NCBI RefSeq assembly: GCF_000244955.1
Contig: NZ_CM001439.1
Coordinates: 2,446,628 to 2,510,627 of the forward strand
Direction: 5' to 3'
Source: Saccharomonospora marina XMU15
GTDB taxonomy: Bacteria > Actinomycetota > Actinomycetes > Mycobacteriales > Pseudonocardiaceae
DNA length: 64,000 nt
The position numbers were made by a program, and so were the translations under genes. The notes beneath the pieces are model-generated. The model was not told the DNA's origin. It saw only the letters and a list, made by a program, of their open reading frames with translations, and did no database searches. Of this stretch, positions 28,254 through 36,820 are shown in pieces; position 1 is the first letter of the stretch; each line of letters starts with the position of its first letter.

Positions 28254-29276
28254 ATGAAGGTCCACGAGCTCGAATGCTTCCTCGCCGTCGTCGATCACGG
28301 CAGCATCACGCGGGCGGCGGCCGCTCTGTATCTCGCCCAGCCTTCGGTGTCGCAGATCATCCGCAGGCTGGAGGCGGAGCTCAGCATCGAACTGTTCCGG
28401 CGCGTCGGGCGCGGACTGGTACTCACCCCGGCGGGCGAAGCGCTTGTCGGGCCTGCGCGCCAGGTCGTGCGCGACCTGCAGCACGCCCGCCAGGTCGCCG
28501 ACGACTACCGCGGGCTGGAGCGAGGGCGGGTGGACCTCGCCATCTCCGCAGCGCTCACCTCGAACTTCCTGGCCGCGTGGGTGGGCCACTTCCGCCGCAA
28601 GCACCCCGGCCTGACCGTCAGGCTGACACAGCACCACGGAGACACCGACGACATCGTCGCACTGATCAGGTCGGGCGAAGCCGAACTCGCCTACACCGTG
28701 AGTTCCGTGTCGCGGCAGGGGATCGAATGCGTTCACGTCGGTGACGGCGAGGTGGTGCTGGCCCTGCCACCCGGCTGGCGAACGGAGTTCCCCGACCCGG
28801 TCCCCATCAAGATGCTCGACGGCCTTCCCATGATCGTCGATCGCGGGTTCGGCCGGTCCTACCTACAGTCGATCCGCGACGCCGGTGGAGTCGAACCAGC
28901 CGTGGTCGTCGATGTCTCCGAGTCCGCGGGCCTGGTTCCGCTGATCGTCGCGGGAGCGGGTGCCGCGTTCCTGCCGATGCGGCAGGCTCTCGACGCTCGA
29001 CGGCGGGGTGCGAACCTGCGCATGGTCGATCCGCTGACGATGCGACCGATCTACGCCATCATGGCCAGCTCGCCGCTTTCGGCTCCGGCGCGCAAGTTCC
29101 TCGAGCTCAGCAAGGAGAATCTCGACCGCTGGCACCGAGCCGTCGCACGGCGCACGGAGCAGGGCAAGAGCCTGCTGGAGGCTGCGGTCGAGGCGGACAA
29201 CGTCATCGAGGCCGCCTACCAACGCCTGGCCGAGGAGCCGTTCGAGTCCGCGGGGCAGGTCGATGCTCGACGTTGA
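28254..29276 (+). CDS. LysR-family transcriptional regulator
   Basis: This 340-aa protein has the LysR winged helix at the N-terminus (FLAVVDHGSITRAAAALYLA with QPSVSQIIRRLEAEL) and the LysR effector-binding domain (about residues 90-300). A C-terminal tail of some 40 residues extends past the usual end. The ATG at 28254 was chosen; TTG 28242 and GTG 28230 are also in frame. It is the third gene of the hydratase/CoA-transferase operon. Two T-N11-A dyads at 26002-26040 are its probable sites, giving feedback over its own operon and divergent tctCBA. Confidence 0.92.
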   Translation: MKVHELECFLAVVDHGSITRAAAALYLAQPSVSQIIRRLEAELSIELFRRVGRGLVLTPAGEALVGPARQVVRDLQHARQVADDYRGLERGRVDLAISAALTSNFLAAWVGHFRRKHPGLTVRLTQHHGDTDDIVALIRSGEAELAYTVSSVSRQGIECVHVGDGEVVLALPPGWRTEFPDPVPIKMLDGLPMIVDRGFGRSYLQSIRDAGGVEPAVVVDVSESAGLVPLIVAGAGAAFLPMRQALDARRRGANLRMVDPLTMRPIYAIMASSPLSAPARKFLELSKENLDRWHRAVARRTEQGKSLLEAAVEADNVIEAAYQRLAEEPFESAGQVDARR

Positions 29277-29467
29277 CACGATCCGTGCCGAGCAGGTGAG
29301 GTTCCTGCGCGCAGGGTCGACCGCGCGGAGTCGACGGCGCGGAACGTGAGCGTGGTGGCACGGTGGTGTTGCGGTGAGGTGCGACTCGGTCGAGCAGGGC
29401 AGGCGGGAGCGGTGACAAGGTGAAGTCGCGGCGCCCGCTCGCGTATTTCCCACAATGGACTGTCGAG

Positions 29468-30070
29468 TCAGCCACGGACGTCGCCTCGCAGGCGGGCGAA
29501 GAACTCGTCCAGCTGTGCCAGTTGCCGCTGCGGTGTGGCCTCGTTCGGGGAGAGCACACCGAGGATCTGCAAACCCATCAGCATGGACAGTAGCTCGTCC
29601 ACGACGGCGTCGACGCTGGACAGGTCGGGGATCTCGCCGTCCGCACAGGCCTCGCGGAGCCGGTCGCTCATCTCGGCGCGCCATTGGTTCATGAAGCGGG
29701 CGTGTATGGCTGCCTTCTCGGGGGAGTTCAGTGCCTGCTGCCAGAATGTGATCGCCAGCCGCGCCTCGGTGACGCGTTCGTCGTCGAGCGGCATGATCTC
29801 CTGGCACAGGGTGCGAAGCCCTGCCAGCCCCCTGCGGTTGCCGTCCGCCCTGTCGGCACGCTGGTTCGTCGCATCGAAGATGTGCTGGAAAGCCGCGGTG
29901 AGCACGGCGTCCTTGTTGGGGAAGTAGTACAGCAGCGCGCCGTTGGCGAACCCGGCGGCCTCGGCGATCCGGCGGGTGGTCACAGACTGGATGCCCTCTT
30001 CGGCGACGAGTCGCCACACCACGCCGATGATCTCGCGTCTACGCGCGTCGTGATCGACGATTTTGGGCAC
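29468..30070 (-). CDS. TetR-family transcriptional regulator
   Basis: This 200-aa regulator has an N-terminal TetR helix-turn-helix (about residues 10-57) with [21 protein letters not shown], and a C-terminal ligand domain of the BetI/AcrR-like sort. GTG at 30070 follows GGAAAGAGA. It is divergent from the copper amine oxidase with 128 bases between them, which contain a GTAAC-N6-GTTAC dyad. It likely represses the amine oxidase/amidohydrolase operon until an amine or related ligand binds. Confidence 0.92.
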   Translation of the reverse strand: MPKIVDHDARRREIIGVVWRLVAEEGIQSVTTRRIAEAAGFANGALLYYFPNKDAVLTAAFQHIFDATNQRADRADGNRRGLAGLRTLCQEIMPLDDERVTEARLAITFWQQALNSPEKAAIHARFMNQWRAEMSDRLREACADGEIPDLSSVDAVVDELLSMLMGLQILGVLSPNEATPQRQLAQLDEFFARLRGDVRG

Positions 30071-30115
30071 GAGTGATCTCTTTCCGCTGGTTACCGGGCC
30101 TTTCCAGGATAGGGC

Positions 30116-30131
30116 GTAACTCAGTCGTTAC
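30116..30131. promoter_or_regulatory. Candidate TetR operator
   Basis: GTAAC at 30116-30120 and GTTAC at 30127-30131 form a perfect dyad with a 6-base centre. It lies between the TetR gene and the amine oxidase. A further half-site-like GGTTACC is at 30089-30095. Confidence 0.55.
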
Positions 30132-30198
30132 CTGCGGGCCCTGTTTTTGTACAAGTGCTCAGGATAGCGTGTCGGCGATACGCTTCGAGGAGGACGCG

Positions 30199-32106
30199 AT
30201 GGCAGGGCATCCACTCGCACCGGTGACAGCCGAGGAGATCCGGACGGTCCGCCGGGTGGCCGACAAGGCAGGCCTGGTCGCCGACAGCACGCGCTTCGTC
30301 TATGTCGGGCTCTCCGAGCCCGCGAAGGAGGAGGTCCTCGGCCACGAGCCCGCCCGGCCCCCTGCACGCCGATTCCGCGCCCTGCTGCTGGATCTGGCCA
30401 CCCGCGTCTCCACCGATGTCGTCATCGATGTGACCGCCGCCGAGATCGTGTCCGTCACCGAACTCGACACCACTACCGGTGGGCAGCTTCCGGTGCTGGA
30501 CGAGGAGTTCGGACTCGTCGAGGAGATACTGGCCACCGACGAACGCTGGCTCGCCGCACTCCAAGCTCGCGGTCTCGCGGTGGAGCAGGTCCGCGTCGCT
30601 CCGTTGTCGGCAGGCGTCTACGCCGACGAGTACCCCGAGGAGACGGGGCGCCGGATGCTGCGTGGCCTGGCCTTCCTGCAGGAAACCGACGACGACTCCG
30701 CATGGGCGCACCCGATCGACGGCCTGGTCGCCTACGTCGACACCATGAACCGGGTGGTCGATCGCGTCATCGACACCGGCCCGGTGCCGATTCCTCGGGA
30801 GTCCGGCAACTACGACGACCCCGCCGTCAGCGGACCCGCGCGCACCACCCAGAAGCCGATCGAGATCAGCCAGCCGCAGGGCTCGAGCCTTCACCTCGAC
30901 GGCAACCTGTTGACGTGGGAGAAATGGTCCCTTCGCGTGGGCTTCGACGCCCGCGAAGGACTTGTCCTGCACCAGATCGGTTTCGACGAAGGGGACGGTG
31001 TCCGGCCAATCGTCTACCGCGCCTCGATCGCCGAGATGGTGGTGCCCTACGCCGATCCAGCGCCGGTGCGGTCGTGGCAGAACTACTTCGACACCGGCGA
31101 GTACCTGGTGGGGCGCTACGCCAACGCGCTCGAGCTCGGCTGCGACTGCCTCGGCGAGATCACCTACCTGGACGCCGTGATCGCCGACGAACGGGGCGAA
31201 CCCAAGACCCTCCCGAACGCCGTCTGCATCCACGAAGAGGATTTCGGGATCCTGTGGAAGCACACCGACCTGTGGTCCGGTTCGGCGCAGACCCGGCGAC
31301 AGCGCAGGCTGGTGGTGTCCTTCTTCACCACGGTCGGCAACTACGACTACGGCTTCTACTGGTACCTCTACCTCGACGGCACCATCGGCTTCGAGGCCAA
31401 GGCCACGGGCGTGGTTTTCACCTCGGCCCACGACGGAGGCGACTACCCTTACGCGTCGCAGATCGGTCCCGGGCTCGGCGCGCCCCTGCATCAGCACCTG
31501 TTCAGCGCCCGGCTCGACATGATGGTCGACGGCCTGCGCAACAGGGTCGAGGAGGTCGACGTCGAGCGGGTGCCGATCGGCCCGGACAACCCCCGTGGCA
31601 ACGCCTTCACCACCCGCGCCACGGTTCTTCACTCGGAGTCCCAGGCCCAGCGTGACGCCGACCCCGCACGCAACAGGGTGTGGCACATCGTCAACCCGGA
31701 CCGCCGGAACCGGCTCGGACGGCCCGTGAGCTACGCCCTGATCCCCGAGGGGCTGCCGACCCTGCTCGCCGACCCGCGGTCGTCCATCGCCCGCCGCGCG
31801 GCCTTCGCCACGAAGCATCTGTGGGTCACGCGCTATCACCCCGCCGAGCGCTATTCGGCGGGCGACTTCGTCAACCAGCATGCCGGTGGGGCAGGACTGC
31901 CGGCCTACGCCGCGCAGGATCGCCCGCTCGACGGCGAGGACGTCGTCGTCTGGCACACCTTCGGGCTCACTCACGTGCCGCGCCCGGAGGACTGGCCGAT
32001 CATGCCGGTCGACTACACCGGCTTCACCCTCAGGCCGGTCGGCTTCTTCGACCGCAACCCCACCCTCGACGTGCCGCCGTCGGTGTCAGCGCACTGCCGC
32101 CGCTGA
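30199..32106 (+). CDS. Copper-containing primary amine oxidase
   Basis: This 635-aa quinoprotein oxidises primary amines to aldehydes, with release of ammonia and hydrogen peroxide. With the ATG at 30199 (GAGGAGG 5 bases upstream), the active-site residues fall at exactly the numbers known from Arthrobacter globiformis phenylethylamine oxidase. The catalytic base is Asp298 in [11 protein letters not shown], the topaquinone precursor is Tyr382 in TVGNYDYG, and the copper ligands are His431 and His433 in PLHQHLF and His592 in FGLTHVPRP. This register supports the start and suggests an aromatic or similar monoamine substrate. It is co-transcribed with an amidohydrolase 11 bases downstream and divergent from a TetR regulator. 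Confidence 0.96.
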   Translation: MAGHPLAPVTAEEIRTVRRVADKAGLVADSTRFVYVGLSEPAKEEVLGHEPARPPARRFRALLLDLATRVSTDVVIDVTAAEIVSVTELDTTTGGQLPVLDEEFGLVEEILATDERWLAALQARGLAVEQVRVAPLSAGVYADEYPEETGRRMLRGLAFLQETDDDSAWAHPIDGLVAYVDTMNRVVDRVIDTGPVPIPRESGNYDDPAVSGPARTTQKPIEISQPQGSSLHLDGNLLTWEKWSLRVGFDAREGLVLHQIGFDEGDGVRPIVYRASIAEMVVPYADPAPVRSWQNYFDTGEYLVGRYANALELGCDCLGEITYLDAVIADERGEPKTLPNAVCIHEEDFGILWKHTDLWSGSAQTRRQRRLVVSFFTTVGNYDYGFYWYLYLDGTIGFEAKATGVVFTSAHDGGDYPYASQIGPGLGAPLHQHLFSARLDMMVDGLRNRVEEVDVERVPIGPDNPRGNAFTTRATVLHSESQAQRDADPARNRVWHIVNPDRRNRLGRPVSYALIPEGLPTLLADPRSSIARRAAFATKHLWVTRYHPAERYSAGDFVNQHAGGAGLPAYAAQDRPLDGEDVVVWHTFGLTHVPRPEDWPIMPVDYTGFTLRPVGFFDRNPTLDVPPSVSAHCRR

Positions 32107-32117
32107 AGGGACCAGCC

Positions 32118-33785
32118 ATGACCGAAACGCGGGCCGACCTCGTCGTGACAGCCGGTCGGATCTGGACACAGGACCCTCGGCGCCCTTGGGCGGAGGCGCT
32201 GGCGGTGCGAAACGGCGTGCTCGTCGCGGTGGGCACGACCGCAGAAGTCCTGCCGCTGGCAGGGCCCGCAACGATCGTGCGTGACCTCGGCGGCGCGATG
32301 GTGATGCCCGGCCTGATCGACGGGCACGTGCATCTCAACCTGGGCGGCAGCCAGGCCGCTTTCGAACTCCCGCTGCTGCCGACCGACGAGCTGGACACCG
32401 TCCTGGAGAAGGTGCGCCGCTGGGCGCTCGACCTGGAGCCAGGAGAGTGGGTCGTCGGCGGCATCGTCGGCAGCACGGTGCTGGACGGGCTGACCGACGG
32501 CGACGTCCTGAAGCGGCTGGACGAGGCCGCCGGAGGCAGACCGGTCATGCTGCGCGACGACACGATGCACAACCGGTGGGTCAGCTCCCGCGCACTGGAG
32601 GCGATGGGCGTCACGGTGGACTCGCCCGATCCCAAGGGCGGCCGGTACGTCCGCGACGCGCGCGGACGGTTCACCGGAGTGCTGCACGAGTCGGCGTCCG
32701 GGCGGGCCGAGGCGGCCTTCGCCCGATCGGTCACCGACCCCGAATCCCGGACGGCGACCGCGATGCGCAAGGCCATCGAGATCCTGGGCGGTTACGGTGT
32801 CACGTCCGTGCAGGAGGCGGCCACGATGCTGCGCCCCGCGACCGCGCTGCACAAGCTCGAGGTCGCCGGAGAGCTCAACGTCCGCGCCGTGCTCTCCGCG
32901 CCGGTGCGGCCGTTCCTGGAGGAAGGTGTCGTCGGCGAGGACCTGATCGCCAGGCTGGCGGAGCTTCGCGGCGAGCTCGTCCGCCCGGACTTCGTCAAGA
33001 TCGTCCTCGACGGCGTCCCGATGACACGTACCACCGCGCTGCTTTCGCCGTACAAGTGCCACCACGGCGGAGCCGAGCCCTTCCACGGCGAGATCTACTG
33101 GACCCTCGACGACCTGTCCGACCAGCTGCTCCGCTGCGCCGAACTCGGGCTGGGGGCGAAGCTGCACGCCACCGGCGACGCGTCCGTGCGCCGGGTGCTC
33201 GACGCGGCGGAACGGCTCCGCGCCCGCACCGGCTCCGGCATCCGGCTGCAGATCGCCCACACGGAGTTCGTGCACCGCGACGACGTCGCCCGCTTCGCCG
33301 AGCTGGACGTCGTAGCCGACCTGTCGCCCTACATCTGGTACCCGAGCGTCATCCAGCAGAGCATCAGCGCGCAGGTCGACGAGGAACTGGTCGACACATC
33401 ATGGCCTGTGCGCGATCTCCTCGACTCCGGCGCGCTCGTCGCGGCCGGTTCCGACTGGCCGTGTGCCGCGCCGACTCCCCATCCGTGGACCGGCCTTGAA
33501 ACGCTCGTGACGCGCCGCAATCCCGATGAGAGGTTCCCGGGGGCGCTGAACCCCGGACAAGCCGTCAGCCTGCCGGAAGCGCTCGCCGCCTTCACAACCA
33601 ATCCGGCGCGGGCCATGGGGATCGGCGACATCGCGGGGCGCCTGGCACCCGGCTTCGCCGCCGACTTCATCGTGCTGGACCGCAATCTCTTCGACATCGA
33701 TCCCGGCGAGATCCACGCCACGACGGTCGAGCAGACCTACTTCGGCGGACGGCTCGTCCACGACCGCGAGGCGTCGCGTTCCTGA
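32118..33785 (+). CDS. Amidohydrolase (YtcJ-like, metal-dependent)
   Basis: This 555-aa enzyme belongs to the amidohydrolase superfamily with a TIM-barrel and flanking sandwich domain. The HxH metal motif is in MPGLIDGHVHLNLGG. Further His ligands are likely in LGAKLHATGDASVRR and QIAHTEFVHRDD, and the catalytic Asp in VAAGSDWPCAAPTP. The C-terminal GRLAPGFAADFIVLDRNLF is the usual closing strand. It probably hydrolyses an amide or related bond. Location in an operon with the amine oxidase suggests that it releases an amine from an amide, or acts on the oxidation product, but the substrate is not deducible. Confidence 0.92.
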   Translation: MTETRADLVVTAGRIWTQDPRRPWAEALAVRNGVLVAVGTTAEVLPLAGPATIVRDLGGAMVMPGLIDGHVHLNLGGSQAAFELPLLPTDELDTVLEKVRRWALDLEPGEWVVGGIVGSTVLDGLTDGDVLKRLDEAAGGRPVMLRDDTMHNRWVSSRALEAMGVTVDSPDPKGGRYVRDARGRFTGVLHESASGRAEAAFARSVTDPESRTATAMRKAIEILGGYGVTSVQEAATMLRPATALHKLEVAGELNVRAVLSAPVRPFLEEGVVGEDLIARLAELRGELVRPDFVKIVLDGVPMTRTTALLSPYKCHHGGAEPFHGEIYWTLDDLSDQLLRCAELGLGAKLHATGDASVRRVLDAAERLRARTGSGIRLQIAHTEFVHRDDVARFAELDVVADLSPYIWYPSVIQQSISAQVDEELVDTSWPVRDLLDSGALVAAGSDWPCAAPTPHPWTGLETLVTRRNPDERFPGALNPGQAVSLPEALAAFTTNPARAMGIGDIAGRLAPGFAADFIVLDRNLFDIDPGEIHATTVEQTYFGGRLVHDREASRS

Positions 33786-33961
33786 CCCGCACCGCTCAGC
33801 TCGCCCCCGGGAAGCTCCCGGTGCTGAGGCCGCAGCACCGCGTGGTTTGTCCGGCTGCCGCCGGAGGCGGCAGCCAGGCGTGCAACGGTTCGCATCTCGC
33901 GCCGAGCTCGGGCCGGCCGGCTGTGAGCCGGCAATCCGGTGTCATCACGGCCACTGTTGAC

Positions 33962-33977
33962 CTCTAGCAATCTAGAG
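33962..33977. promoter_or_regulatory. Inverted repeat upstream of the small monooxygenase-fold gene
   Basis: CTCTAG-CAAT-CTAGAG is a perfect 6-bp dyad at 33962-33977. It abuts a TTGACC (33957-33962) that could be a -35 box for the gene starting at 34033, so repression by operator overlap is plausible. The binding protein is unknown. Confidence 0.4.
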
Positions 33978-34032
33978 CTTTCAGAATCAGCTCAGGGCCG
34001 CCTGGCCCGCGACCGACGGCTGGAGGACCGAC

Positions 34033-34386
34033 ATGAACACCGATCGCGGCTTCTACTCGATCATCGACTACACAGTGGACGGACCTGCGACTCAGGCCGA
34101 GCTCGTGAGTGCATTCGCCCGGATCCAGGAGCAGTGGGTGTGCTGCTATCCCGGATACCGTTCGGCGCGGTTCCAGGTGAGCACGGACGGAACCCGGGTC
34201 TATACGATCGTGCATTGGGAGAGTGAGGCCGACTACTGCAACTTTGTCGAGACCTCCGACACCGAAGCCCGGATGGCCGCCATCGAGAAGGCGCTGGAGG
34301 GGCTCTCCGGCAAGGCCGAACCGCGGATGAGCGGGCTTTCGACGTACACGGTGGTACGGGAAGTCGGCCCGGGAGCGTGCCGGTGA
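34033..34386 (+). CDS. Antibiotic-biosynthesis-monooxygenase-fold protein
   Basis: This 117-aa protein fits the ABM (dimeric alpha/beta barrel) fold: an N-terminal strand GFYSIIDYTV, a helix around LVSAFARIQEQWVCCYPGY, then SARFQVSTDGTRVYTIVHWE and FVETSDTEARMAA. Members include cofactor-free monooxygenases and haem-degrading proteins; the substrate is unknown. GGAGGA precedes the ATG. The gene stands alone, with a possible regulatory dyad 56 bases upstream. Confidence 0.75.
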   Translation: MNTDRGFYSIIDYTVDGPATQAELVSAFARIQEQWVCCYPGYRSARFQVSTDGTRVYTIVHWESEADYCNFVETSDTEARMAAIEKALEGLSGKAEPRMSGLSTYTVVREVGPGACR

Positions 34387-34995
34387 GTTCGGCAGGCGTG
34401 CCGGCGTTCACCTCCGGAGGAGCAAGCATGCCGGCCACGGTGTTCGGCCCGATCGGCCCACGTGACCACGGCGCAGTCGCCGTCGATAGTGGACGCTGGG
34501 CCGAACGGGTCCGCCACCCGCCGCAACACACAGGCGTCGGCGATGGTGGTACCGGTGGTCCTCGCCCTGCGGGCGAACGCGGGTTGCACCGGCTACCTCG
34601 GCGACGACAGGTTCGTCCGGTTGGCTCATCGACCCATGGCCACAGCCGTCCTGGTCCGCAGGCGCGACTGCCCGAGGGATGCCTGGCATCGATCGATGCC
34701 AGGCTGGCCACCGTCGTGATCGTCCACTGCGACGTCACCGAGTCCGGTGCAGGCCAAGCCGGTAACGAGGTTGCCGGTCGCGGCAGGGCAGCCCGCGAAC
34801 CCGACGGTGGGAAAGCCGGCGGCCAGCGCCCGCGACAGGTCACATTGTGGTAACGGAGCGCCCGCCGTTACCAGCGACGGAACAAAGCTGCTTGACCACA
34901 AGATGAGAGCTGGGTAACACTCAGCGTCCACTGGCTGAGCCACTATGCCACTCACGGGACGGGGAGCCGGTCCGTCTCGGCAAAGGAGAAGAAGC
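34387..34995. other. 600-base spacer with no supported gene
   Basis: Open frames on both strands here are short, overlap each other and have no recognisable motifs. Minus-strand pieces such as TTIADACVLRRVADPFGP and LVTGLACTGLGDVAVDDHD look slightly protein-like but lie in different frames, so a decayed gene is possible. A perfect 24-bp palindrome is at 34681-34704. The dctP ribosome site AAAGGAG is at the right edge. Confidence 0.4.
34681..34704. repeat. Perfect 24-bp palindrome
   Basis: The left arm GCCTGGCATCGA (34681-34692) is exactly complementary to the right arm TCGATGCCAGGC (34693-34704), with no spacer. It lies in gene-free DNA about 290 bases before dctP and about 295 after the small monooxygenase-fold gene. 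It could be a protein-binding site. With no loop it is a poor terminator. Confidence 0.7.
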
Positions 34996-36063
34996 ATGAA
35001 GAAGCTGCGAAGCCGCCCCGCCTGCGTCGTCGCAACGGCCCTGGTGCCCGTGCTGGTACTCACCGCCTGCGGTGGTGGAGGCGGCTCCAGCGACGCAGCG
35101 TCGGGCGATTGCGAAAGCACCACGCTTCGCCTGTCACACCAGTGGCCCGCCGCGACCGGCGACGAGGGCAGCGACTTCCGTGCCGAACTCGCGCAGCGGT
35201 TCGCCGACAAGGTGGCAGAGCAGACCAACGACCAGGTCGAGGTCAAGATCTTCCCCAACAGCTCCCTGGTGAAGTCCACGGAGCAGTACGACGCGATGCA
35301 GCAGGGCTCCGTGGACATGTCGGTGTTCCCGTTGGACTACGCCTCGGGCCGTCACCCCGACTTCAGCATCACGCTGATGCCCGCGATGGTCCGTAACCAC
35401 CAGGAGGCGCAGGCCTGGCAGCAGGCCGAGATCGGCAAGCGGCTCGAGAGTGTGATGGAGGAGAACGGGTCGAAGGTGCTCACCTGGGTGTGGAACGCCG
35501 GGGCGGTCGGTTCCAAGGGACAGCCTGTGGTCTCGCCGGGCGACGTCAAGCCGGGCATGACCATGCGTGCCGCGGGCAGCTACGTGGAACGCATGCTCGA
35601 GGACGCGGGCGCGGGCATCTCGAGCCTGCCTTCGAACGAGATCTACACCGCGATGCAGACGGGGGTCCTGGACGCCGCGGTCACCTCGACCGGCTCGTTC
35701 GCCTCCTACAACCTGCAGGAGCAGGTCAAGTCGTTCACCTCGCCGACTGAGAACACCTTCTGGTTCATGTTCGAGCCGCTCATCATCAGCACCGAGGCTT
35801 TCGACGGGCTGTGCAAGCAGCAGCAGGACACCCTGACTGCGGTCGGCCAGGAGTTGCAGGACTTCGCCTACTCCGCGTCGGAGGAAGACGACCAACGGGT
35901 CGCGAGGGTGTTCTCCGACGCCGGTGTCGAGGTCGTGACCATGGATGACGCCGCTTTCGACGAGTGGCGCGAGCTGGCGCAGAAGCAGTGGAACGCCTTC
36001 GCGAGCTCCGCTCCGAACGGTAAGGAACTTCTGGAGCTGGCGAAGCAGGCATCCGGGAAATGA
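34996..36063 (+). CDS. dctP: TRAP transporter substrate-binding lipoprotein
   Basis: This 355-aa extracytoplasmic receptor captures an organic acid or related anion for the TRAP permease. The ATG at 34996 lies 7 bases after AAAGGAG. The N-terminus has a lipobox in LVLTACGGGGG, so it is a lipoprotein with a Gly/Ser linker. DctP-family marks are STTLRLSHQWPA, AEQTNDQVEVKIFPNSSLVK and MQQGSVDMSVFPLDY. The SSLPSNEIYTAMQTGVLDAA segment carries the conserved ligand-gate region. It is followed by dctQ and dctM, with a hairpin in the dctP-dctQ gap that probably keeps receptor mRNA more abundant. Confidence 0.94.
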   Translation: MKKLRSRPACVVATALVPVLVLTACGGGGGSSDAASGDCESTTLRLSHQWPAATGDEGSDFRAELAQRFADKVAEQTNDQVEVKIFPNSSLVKSTEQYDAMQQGSVDMSVFPLDYASGRHPDFSITLMPAMVRNHQEAQAWQQAEIGKRLESVMEENGSKVLTWVWNAGAVGSKGQPVVSPGDVKPGMTMRAAGSYVERMLEDAGAGISSLPSNEIYTAMQTGVLDAAVTSTGSFASYNLQEQVKSFTSPTENTFWFMFEPLIISTEAFDGLCKQQQDTLTAVGQELQDFAYSASEEDDQRVARVFSDAGVEVVTMDDAAFDEWRELAQKQWNAFASSAPNGKELLELAKQASGK

Positions 36064-36070
36064 TCTCCCG

Positions 36071-36102
36071 CGTTGGGCCCTCCCCGCGCGGAGGGCCCAA
36101 CG
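36071..36102 (+). terminator. Intercistronic hairpin between dctP and dctQ
   Basis: CGTTGGGCCCTCC at 36071-36083 pairs perfectly with 36090-36102 (13 bp) around a 6-nt loop, 8 bases after the dctP stop. It lies inside an operon, so it probably acts as a partial terminator or a 3'-end stabiliser for dctP mRNA. Confidence 0.75.
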
Positions 36103-36139
36103 TGCTGTCGCGGTAACGAAACGGAATTCGGAGAGCGTC

Positions 36140-36820
36140 ATGCGCCTGCTCAAGTATCTGCTGAGCTTTCGGTGGGCCAACGCGTTGTCGGAGGGCGCGG
36201 GCTACCTCAGCGGCCTGGCGCTGGTCCTGGCGACGGTCGCCATGGTCCACGGGGTGTTGTCGCGCTACCTGTTCGGGCAGCCGACCGTGTGGCAGACCGA
36301 AGTCAGCATCTACCTGCTCATCTTCGTGACTTTCGTCGGCGCGGCCTACGGGCTCAAGCACCACGCTCACGTGGGCGTGGACCTGCTCGTCGGGCGGCTG
36401 CGGGTCCGTAACCGGCTCGCGGTGCGCATCGCGACGTCGGTGCTCGCGCTCCTCGTCGTCGCGGCGGTGATCTGGACCTCGTTCCACACGTGGTGGGAGG
36501 CGGTGGAGGGCGACTACCGATCACCGACGGCCTTGCGCGCCCCGCTCGCGGTCGTCTACGCCATCCTGCCGCTGGGCATGCTGCTAGTCGCCTTCCAGCT
36601 CATGGCGTTCATCGTCGACGGGGTGAAGACCCTGCTGCCGGGCGGATCCGAACCGGAGCACGCCGCCCTGCTCGGACAGGGAAACACCGAACTGGCATCG
36701 GCGATCGAAGCCGGTCCCCGCGACGCGGACAAAGCTTCGGACACGGACGCGAACACGGCCGAAGCCGCCGCTTCACCTGCTGAACCACTTCCCGCCGACG
36801 AAAGGCACGGCCGCTCGTGA
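36140..36820 (+). CDS. dctQ: TRAP transporter small permease
   Basis: This 226-aa membrane protein has four hydrophobic segments and the DctQ marks VLSRYLFGQPTVWQTEVSIY and FVGAAYGLKHHAHVGVDLLV. An unusual acidic, Ala-rich cytoplasmic tail of about 60 residues follows the last helix. The ATG at 36140 has a GGAGAG site. The stop overlaps the dctM GTG as GTGA, so translation is coupled. Confidence 0.93.
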   Translation: MRLLKYLLSFRWANALSEGAGYLSGLALVLATVAMVHGVLSRYLFGQPTVWQTEVSIYLLIFVTFVGAAYGLKHHAHVGVDLLVGRLRVRNRLAVRIATSVLALLVVAAVIWTSFHTWWEAVEGDYRSPTALRAPLAVVYAILPLGMLLVAFQLMAFIVDGVKTLLPGGSEPEHAALLGQGNTELASAIEAGPRDADKASDTDANTAEAAASPAEPLPADERHGRS

